Shown here: positions 4,847 to 9,146 of the stretch, piece after piece
Layout: the number at the start of each line of letters is the position of its first letter
How positions within the stretch are numbered: position 1 is the first letter of the stretch
Assembly (NCBI GenBank): GCA_934140005.1
Contig: CAKPBB010000031.1
Location: 1-9,146 of the forward strand
DNA from: an uncultured Clostridia bacterium
Lineage (GTDB): Bacteria; Bacillota; Clostridia; TANB77; CAG-508
Length of the DNA: 9,146 nt
Direction of reading: 5' to 3'
Made by a program: the position numbers and the translations under genes
Notes under the pieces: generated by a model
The model's input: the letters and a program-made list of their open reading frames with translations, nothing else
What the model was told of the DNA's origin: nothing
Databases searched by the model: none

Positions 4847-7846
4847 TTAATCAAAAAATGATAATTGTTCATTTTTATTATTTACAATTTTTTTAATGTA
4901 TTTATATGTTGATTTTAACATCTCTATATAACTACCACATCTTTTTTTAGTATATTTAACATTTTCTCCACATTCCACCATTTCCAAATCAGAAATAGCA
5001 TCATATGCAGTAATTTGTTCTTCTTCTCTTTCAGTAGTTGGTTTTGGAAAAATATCTTCTGGTAATATATTTAAATCTTTTCTAACACATATTATTATTA
5101 CCCTTTTCCTTTTTTGTGGCACTCCATAGTTAGATGCCAATAATAATCTACCTTCAATATTATAATCCATTTCCCTGTATAGTTCATGTATTTGTTCATA
5201 CACTCTTCCTTTATCAAAAGTCAAAATTCCTTCAACATTTTCCATTATAACAATTTTAGGCCTTACATTTTTTACTACTTCAATAAAATCTTTAAACAGC
5301 TGATTTCTTGGATCATCAATAAATCTCTTTCCTGCATATGAAAACCCTTGACAAGGTGGCCCCCCACATATCATTTCAACTTTACTATCTTTAGCAATTT
5401 GTATTATATTTTGTTTAACTTCTTTCTTAGTAATGTCGTCACACATCACTTCAATTTCTGGATTATTTGCTTTAAATGTTACACAAGCACTTTCATTAAA
5501 ATCGTTTCCTAATACAGACTCAATGCCTGCATCTTTAAAACCTGCTGTCATACCTCCTGCACCGCAGAATAGGTCTATTGATTTTATTTTTCCAAATTTT
5601 CCTACAACTGAATTTCCTATTTCTTTAGCTAAAATCGGTGGTACTGCATTTCCAACTTGTTTTAATAACTCCGTTTTGTTTCCATAAAAATAATAATCAT
5701 CTTTAAAACTTTGAAATCTTGAGGCTTCTCTTACTGATATTACTCTATCTATATTTGGATGTACATAAGTTCCATTTCCTGGTCTATTAAAATATGTTGT
5801 AATTGTATAGCTTGGTTTTTTATAATCAATTCTGCCATACAATGTTGTTCTTCCTCCTGTTTCAGTTATTCTCGATAATCTCTTTGATTTTCTTGCAGTT
5901 TCTATCGGAATGTTTTGCCAATTTCCACCTTGCGGTACATTTCTTATCATTTCTAAATCTAAATCACTTAATTTAAATGTAGTATGATTTAATACTTCAT
6001 TGTTATTTATTTTTTTATATTTTTCTGTTATAGATTCACACACTTTTTTTTCAAATTTTGAAAGTTTAATATTTAATCCTGCTATGATTGTGTCTAATGT
6101 ATTTTTAGAATAAATAATATCTCTAGCAATTGTTATTGTAAACTCTGGAATAATATAACGCATATCTTTGCAATATTTTTCAATTATACTTTCTGAATCC
6201 TGAGATATCTCTTCATTCTCTTCTTCAATTTCAAAGGATTCATATATTAAATCATCTATTTTCTCTAAGATATCAGAGCTCTCAATTTTTAAATACTTTT
6301 TAACCAATGCACTTATTTCTTTTTTTCTTTTATATTTTATTGGTACTGGAAATGTATCAATTTCATAATTATTTATATGATTATTTGAACTAATTAATTT
6401 AAAATACCAATTTATTATAGTAGAATTTAGCAATCCTAACATATAATATAAATCAATATCATCATCATTTTTATTTACATATAAAAAATTACATGAATTT
6501 CCTAATATATGCTGTTTTGGTATTATTGCATAATTAATTCTTCTTTCTTTATGAATATTAGAAATTTGTTGACAAGCAATTCTTTCTTTTTCTATATACT
6601 TTCGCTTACTACATTTGTTTAAGAATTCATCACTTACAAATTCCATATTATCTTGTTGATTTAATGAGTAATATTCTATATTTCTTCCTCTTAGCAATTT
6701 AAGCTTTCCTTCATTTTGCAAATATTCTTTATTAATAGTTAAATCAAATTCGCCTCTCATATTTATAATATAATTAATATCACCTATTTTAGGAAAACTT
6801 TGAAGCTTATTCAATAACTCATACTCTTTTTCATTAATTGAAAAAATTGCATTCCCTGTAGTTTTATTCATTATCTGATCTATATTAACATTAATGTATT
6901 TCTCTCTTTGATTGCAAAAATCATTATTAATTCTTATAATATCAGTTTTTTTACTTTTGTCTATAATCATTGTACATAATGCTTGTTGTGCATTTACAAA
7001 GTCATTATTTTCTTGAATAATATTTATTGAAACAATTTTATAGTTTTGTAATATATGTGTTCTTATTTTTTCACAAGTTTTGTCAGACAAAATTGTATTT
7101 GGTATTAGCAAACCTATCTTGGCTTCATCATTTGAGAAATTACATATAATTTCTTCAACAAACAATTTATATAGATTAATTATTCCATCAGCAGAATATT
7201 TGAAAATCTTTGATGATATTTTTGATATTTGAGAATATAATTCTTTATCTTGTTCATATTCTTTTTTATCAGTATACTTACTTAATTCCGCCTTTAGATT
7301 TTTATATGGTGGATTAGTTGTAATAATGTCAAATCCTCCATTTTTCATTATGTTAGGAAAACTACTATTGATGTCCTTATATTTGTAATCTCTTTTACTT
7401 AAATCAAACAGAAAACCATTTGCAACTCTGCCTTCAAAATAGTCTTTATCTAACTCAATATTGAAAAAAGTATATACAAATTGTATAAATAACTCTTTAT
7501 ATTCTTCTATAGCATTTCTATTTATTTCACATACATATATATTGTTTATTATTTTTACTAATTTTTCTTTTGAAAAACCAAACTTATCTATAACCATTAA
7601 ATATGCAAACACAAAACTGCCTATACCAAGACATGGTTCTAAAAATTTTTTTTCATCTAGATTCTCAATATAATCTTTAGATACATTTTTCAAAAGATCT
7701 TCCATTATAACTATTGATAATTCAATATTAGTATAATAACTTCCAGTATTTCTTTTTGTTTTATCATCTATATTATTTTCTATGTCACTATTCTTTTTTA
7801 CAATTAAATTGTAAACTTCTTGTCTATTTAAATTCTTATTTAACAT
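4847..7846 (-). CDS. Bifunctional DNA methyltransferase: N6-adenine + permuted C5-cytosine
   Basis: This 999-aa protein has ATG 7846 behind GGAAAGG. Residues 1-540 form a gamma-type N6-adenine methyltransferase: motif X GSYYT (35-39), motif I LEPCLGIGSF (69-78), motif IV TNPPYK (177-182), and a IIG/TaqI-like recognition domain with LLRGRNIEYY (384-393). No nuclease motif precedes it, so it is not a IIG fusion. Residues about 545-615 are a linker. The C5-methyltransferase from about 620 has its motifs in permuted order: target-recognition end (VPQGGNW, 637-643), IX (RVISVREASRFQSF, 701-714), X (GNAVPPILA, 732-740), I (DLFCGAGG, 758-765), IV (GGPPCQGFS, 828-836, catalytic Cys832), VI (ENV, 869-871), VIII (QKRKRVIII, 911-919). 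All key residues are present. One domain presumably modifies the A of GAGAC and the other a C of GTCTC, protecting both strands of an asymmetric site. The gene is transcribed apart from C-R, from a promoter carrying GTCTC sites. Confidence 0.93.
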   Translation of the reverse strand: MLNKNLNRQEVYNLIVKKNSDIENNIDDKTKRNTGSYYTNIELSIVIMEDLLKNVSKDYIENLDEKKFLEPCLGIGSFVFAYLMVIDKFGFSKEKLVKIINNIYVCEINRNAIEEYKELFIQFVYTFFNIELDKDYFEGRVANGFLFDLSKRDYKYKDINSSFPNIMKNGGFDIITTNPPYKNLKAELSKYTDKKEYEQDKELYSQISKISSKIFKYSADGIINLYKLFVEEIICNFSNDEAKIGLLIPNTILSDKTCEKIRTHILQNYKIVSINIIQENNDFVNAQQALCTMIIDKSKKTDIIRINNDFCNQREKYINVNIDQIMNKTTGNAIFSINEKEYELLNKLQSFPKIGDINYIINMRGEFDLTINKEYLQNEGKLKLLRGRNIEYYSLNQQDNMEFVSDEFLNKCSKRKYIEKERIACQQISNIHKERRINYAIIPKQHILGNSCNFLYVNKNDDDIDLYYMLGLLNSTIINWYFKLISSNNHINNYEIDTFPVPIKYKRKKEISALVKKYLKIESSDILEKIDDLIYESFEIEEENEEISQDSESIIEKYCKDMRYIIPEFTITIARDIIYSKNTLDTIIAGLNIKLSKFEKKVCESITEKYKKINNNEVLNHTTFKLSDLDLEMIRNVPQGGNWQNIPIETARKSKRLSRITETGGRTTLYGRIDYKKPSYTITTYFNRPGNGTYVHPNIDRVISVREASRFQSFKDDYYFYGNKTELLKQVGNAVPPILAKEIGNSVVGKFGKIKSIDLFCGAGGMTAGFKDAGIESVLGNDFNESACVTFKANNPEIEVMCDDITKKEVKQNIIQIAKDSKVEMICGGPPCQGFSYAGKRFIDDPRNQLFKDFIEVVKNVRPKIVIMENVEGILTFDKGRVYEQIHELYREMDYNIEGRLLLASNYGVPQKRKRVIIICVRKDLNILPEDIFPKPTTEREEEQITAYDAISDLEMVECGENVKYTKKRCGSYIEMLKSTYKYIKKIVNNKNEQLSFFD

Positions 7847-7872
7847 TTTTCACCTTTCCTTTTTATGTACAA

Positions 7873-7901
7873 ATTATACCACTACTATTTCTAAGAGACA
7901 A
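7873..7901 (-). promoter_or_regulatory. Promoter of the methyltransferase gene
   Basis: On the minus strand TTGTCT (7901-7896), a 17-nt spacer and a perfect TATAAT (7878-7873) preceded by TGG (an extended -10) predict a start near 7866 and a short leader to ATG 7846. This is the best promoter in the window and needs no activator, as expected for a methyltransferase made before its endonuclease. The -35 shares its bases with a GTCTC site. Confidence 0.75.
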
Positions 7902-7915
7902 GCTTTTCGAGACAA
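7895..7915. repeat. Two direct GTCTC sites in the methyltransferase promoter
   Basis: GAGACAA occurs at 7895-7901 and again at 7909-7915 (TTGTCTC on the minus strand), 14 bp apart in the same orientation. I found no other GTCTC or GAGAC on either strand of the window. The proximal copy overlaps the -35 of the M promoter and the distal copy lies just upstream. Both are candidate recognition sites for this restriction-modification system. Confidence 0.75.
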
Positions 7916-8098
7916 TTTTAAAAATTCATTTTACAATCGATTTTAAAGCTTTTTTATTCTTCCAGACATAAAATATGTCTTATATTTTAACCTCTTATTT
8001 GGTTGTTTTTATGTTCAAAACCGTATTTAAAAACAAATTAAAAAGCCAGTAGTTTATCTAACAGCGATTTGTTGTTTTCGCTTTATCATTTCTTTTAT
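7916..8098. other. Non-coding stretch with a 17-bp dyad
   Basis: I see no gene here. The notable element is AGACATA-AAA-TATGTCT (7964-7980), a perfect 7-bp dyad about 95 bp upstream of the predicted M start, with the look of a repressor binding site. Weaker complementarity (AACAAAT with ATTTGTT around 8030-8075) near the end of the decayed gene could be remnants of its terminator. Confidence 0.4.
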
Positions 8099-8493
8099 TT
8101 AAAGTACGGCTTTATAATCTATTATTTTTATACCGTCATCATCAATATTAATTCTATAAAATCAAACATTTTTAATCATTCTATTATTTCACAGATTCTC
8201 ATATCTTGTAATGTTTCTTTATTATCTTTGTAAAAATCATTTAAGAATTTCTCTGTTTTATAATTGATTCTGTTTCCATGTTTAACTACATATCTGCATA
8301 ATCCTTCATATAGCTATATATATTTATTGCCTTTAGGTTGTTTCCACATTTTTTGAATCTTGTTTCTTCTGATTTGCCTTTCTTCAAATTTTGGGTTATT
8401 TATTCTATTTAATTTTATAAAATACATTTTATTTCCTCCTATTCTTTCATTTAATATTTTTTCTATTTTATTTTTTTGATTTGTTTTAATCAT
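8099..8493 (-). pseudogene. Decayed accessory gene with premature stop and frameshift
   Basis: Reading starts at ATG 8493 (MIKTNQKNKIEKILNERIGG) behind AGAGAGGA. An internal ATG at 8427 also has a good AGGAGG (8435-8440) in the same frame. Sense continues to an in-frame TAG at 8314-8316. It resumes immediately (LYEGLCRYVVKHGNRINYKT) to a TGA at about codon 106. After a shift of frame it reads RINIDDDGIKIIDYKAVL and ends at TAA 8099-8101. The intact ancestor would have been about 131 aa, basic and soluble. I do not recognise the family. The start overlaps the end of an upstream reading frame, so this was probably the second gene of a coupled operon. Sequencing error could explain one lesion but hardly both. 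Confidence 0.55.
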
Positions 8494-8641
8494 ATTCTTT
8501 TTCCTCTCTTTCTAAGATTATTTTAATTTTTCCAAAAAACTCATATAAAATATTTCTTTGTGTGAATATAGGTGAGCTGTGGGTCTTGAAAAAATCCAAA
8601 TTATAAATCGTTACCACTCGGAGGATGTTTTTTATAGTATG
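8486..8641 (-). pseudogene. 5'-truncated gene remnant upstream of the decayed gene
   Basis: An open frame without a proper start runs from an upstream TAA to TAA 8486-8488 (about 51 codons). It contains protein-like segments such as RVVTIYNLDFFKTHSSPIFT and FGKIKIILEREEKEYD. Its stop overlaps the ATG of the next frame (TATGATTAA), a normal operon junction and the best sign that the frame was once coding. GTG 8617 is the only plausible start and has no Shine-Dalgarno. I do not recognise the family; it could also be chance. Confidence 0.35.
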
Positions 8642-8831
8642 TTAATTTACACATATCATATATGTAAAATCACATATATTAAAACTTAGATTCATTTGTA
8701 TATGCGTTAAATCATGCAACCACAAATTCTACTATAATTATCTATTCTTAAGACTTTCTTTCACTTTTAGCTTCTTTTTTATTTTTGTCCTTTAATATGT
8801 GTGAAACAACACAACCTTTATATTATTACTA
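8642..8831. other. AT-rich intergenic region with an imperfect palindrome
   Basis: I see no gene or recognised RNA. A dyad TTTACACATAT-C-ATATATGTAAA (8646-8668) has 11-bp arms with one mismatch. Upstream on the minus strand TTGTGG, a 17-nt spacer and TATACA form a weak promoter candidate (about 8697-8725). Together they could be the old control region of the decayed operon to the left. Confidence 0.35.
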
Positions 8832-9113
8832 TCAACTCATTAAATTTAATTGTTTTTCTTTAGGTTTTCTTTTATATCTTTTATCTGATTCAGGAATATA
8901 AAATTTATCTGTTCCATAATCTTTCCATCTATCAGAAAAGCCATAAATAGATGCTTCCATTCTAGGCACTCCACTAATGACTTGTTTTATAAATCCCAAA
9001 TTAATAAGGATATCCGTATCTGCCCTAAAAGTTCTTAAATCACCATAGTATCTTTTAGCTTCACTTGTAGTAAAACGGGTGGTTTTAACATGCCCTATAA
9101 GGGCATATAACAT
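8832..9113 (-). CDS. Hypothetical 93-aa winged-helix-like accessory protein
   Basis: The start is ATG 9113, the first start after an in-frame TGA (9123-9125), with GAGGTG about 5 nt upstream. Residues about 14-65 have the pattern of a winged helix: helices around TTSEAKRYYG and DLRTFRADTDILINLGFI, then a β-wing KQVISGVPRMEASIYGFS. The rest (DRWKDYGTDKFYIPESDKRY) is basic and followed by a K/R-rich tail. The FSDRWK.YGT..F segment recalls small proteins of Clostridia conjugative or phage elements; this is recollection. DNA binding is plausible, but the function is unknown. It lies on the mobile-element side of the defence cargo. Its Shine-Dalgarno is inside a stable hairpin. Confidence 0.75.
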   Translation of the reverse strand: MLYALIGHVKTTRFTTSEAKRYYGDLRTFRADTDILINLGFIKQVISGVPRMEASIYGFSDRWKDYGTDKFYIPESDKRYKRKPKEKQLNLMS

Positions 9114-9133
9114 TGCAGCACCTCAAGGTGCTG
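9090..9133. promoter_or_regulatory. Two adjacent hairpins around the start of the 93-aa gene
   Basis: CAGCACC-TCAA-GGTGCTG (9116-9133) is a perfect 7-bp GC-rich stem. On the minus-strand mRNA it buries the GAGGTG Shine-Dalgarno. ATGCCCT-ATA-AGGGCAT (9090-9106) forms a second perfect 7-bp stem just inside the coding region. The start codon (9111-9113) lies between them. On the plus strand the first hairpin is followed by GCTTTTC and could instead be a weak terminator. Confidence 0.55.
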
Positions 9134-9146
9134 GCTTTTCACTCCG

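Noticed and set aside
4847..7846. Reading M as a type IIG restriction-methylation fusion
   Set aside because: The adenine-methyltransferase half resembles IIG enzymes, but no PD-ExK or other nuclease motif precedes motif X, and a separate endonuclease gene is present.
7865..7874. TTGTACAT near the M transcription start as another XRE operator
   Set aside because: Only one half-site matches and there is no partner half at the right spacing.
7756..7971. Plus-strand frame over the M start and promoter
   Set aside because: It is antisense to the M N-terminus, without a ribosome site or recognisable domain.

Overview
The window is strongly AT-rich. Its codon use runs to AAA, ATA and TTA, and most genes carry AGGAGG-type ribosome binding sites. 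This fits a low-GC member of the Bacillota, most likely a Clostridia-type bacterium. The two ends carry small phage/ICE-style accessory genes, and the middle is packed with defence genes. The best reading is a defence island carried as cargo on a mobile element. No integrase, transposase, tRNA, rRNA or CRISPR array was seen.

Left edge (1-535): two plus-strand genes, an unknown 96-aa protein and a 48-aa two-knuckle zinc ribbon, end at a bidirectional terminator. Minus-strand block 1 (536-1871): a tight operon of a small HNH nuclease followed by a caspase-like CHAT protease with a long coiled-coil N-terminus. This looks like a two-gene defence module. Divergent from it, at about 1946-2040, are a plus-strand promoter and a strong intrinsic terminator only about 60 nt apart, which suggests a small structured RNA. 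Minus-strand block 2 (2065-3076): an overlapping XRE repressor and ImmA/IrrE metallopeptidase pair. Its strong promoter carries two tandem TTGTAnnnTAC operators.

Centre (3140-7990): a complete type II restriction-modification system that I assign to the Alw26I/Eco31I/Esp3I (GTCTC-type, IIS) group. A small controller protein (C) and the HNH restriction endonuclease (R) form a plus-strand operon. It converges on a 999-aa bifunctional methyltransferase gene (M) across a shared terminator that contains the R stop codon. M fuses a TaqI/IIG-like N6-adenine methyltransferase to a circularly permuted C5-cytosine methyltransferase. The C/R promoter has a perfect 12-bp inverted repeat resembling C-boxes. 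The M promoter holds the only two GTCTC sites I found in the window, one of them overlapping the -35 box. M expression may therefore be set by methylation or binding at its own target, while C times the expression of R.

Right edge (7920-9146): a decayed two-gene minus-strand operon with a premature stop and a frameshift, then an unassigned AT-rich stretch, then a 93-aa winged-helix-like accessory gene whose Shine-Dalgarno lies in a hairpin.
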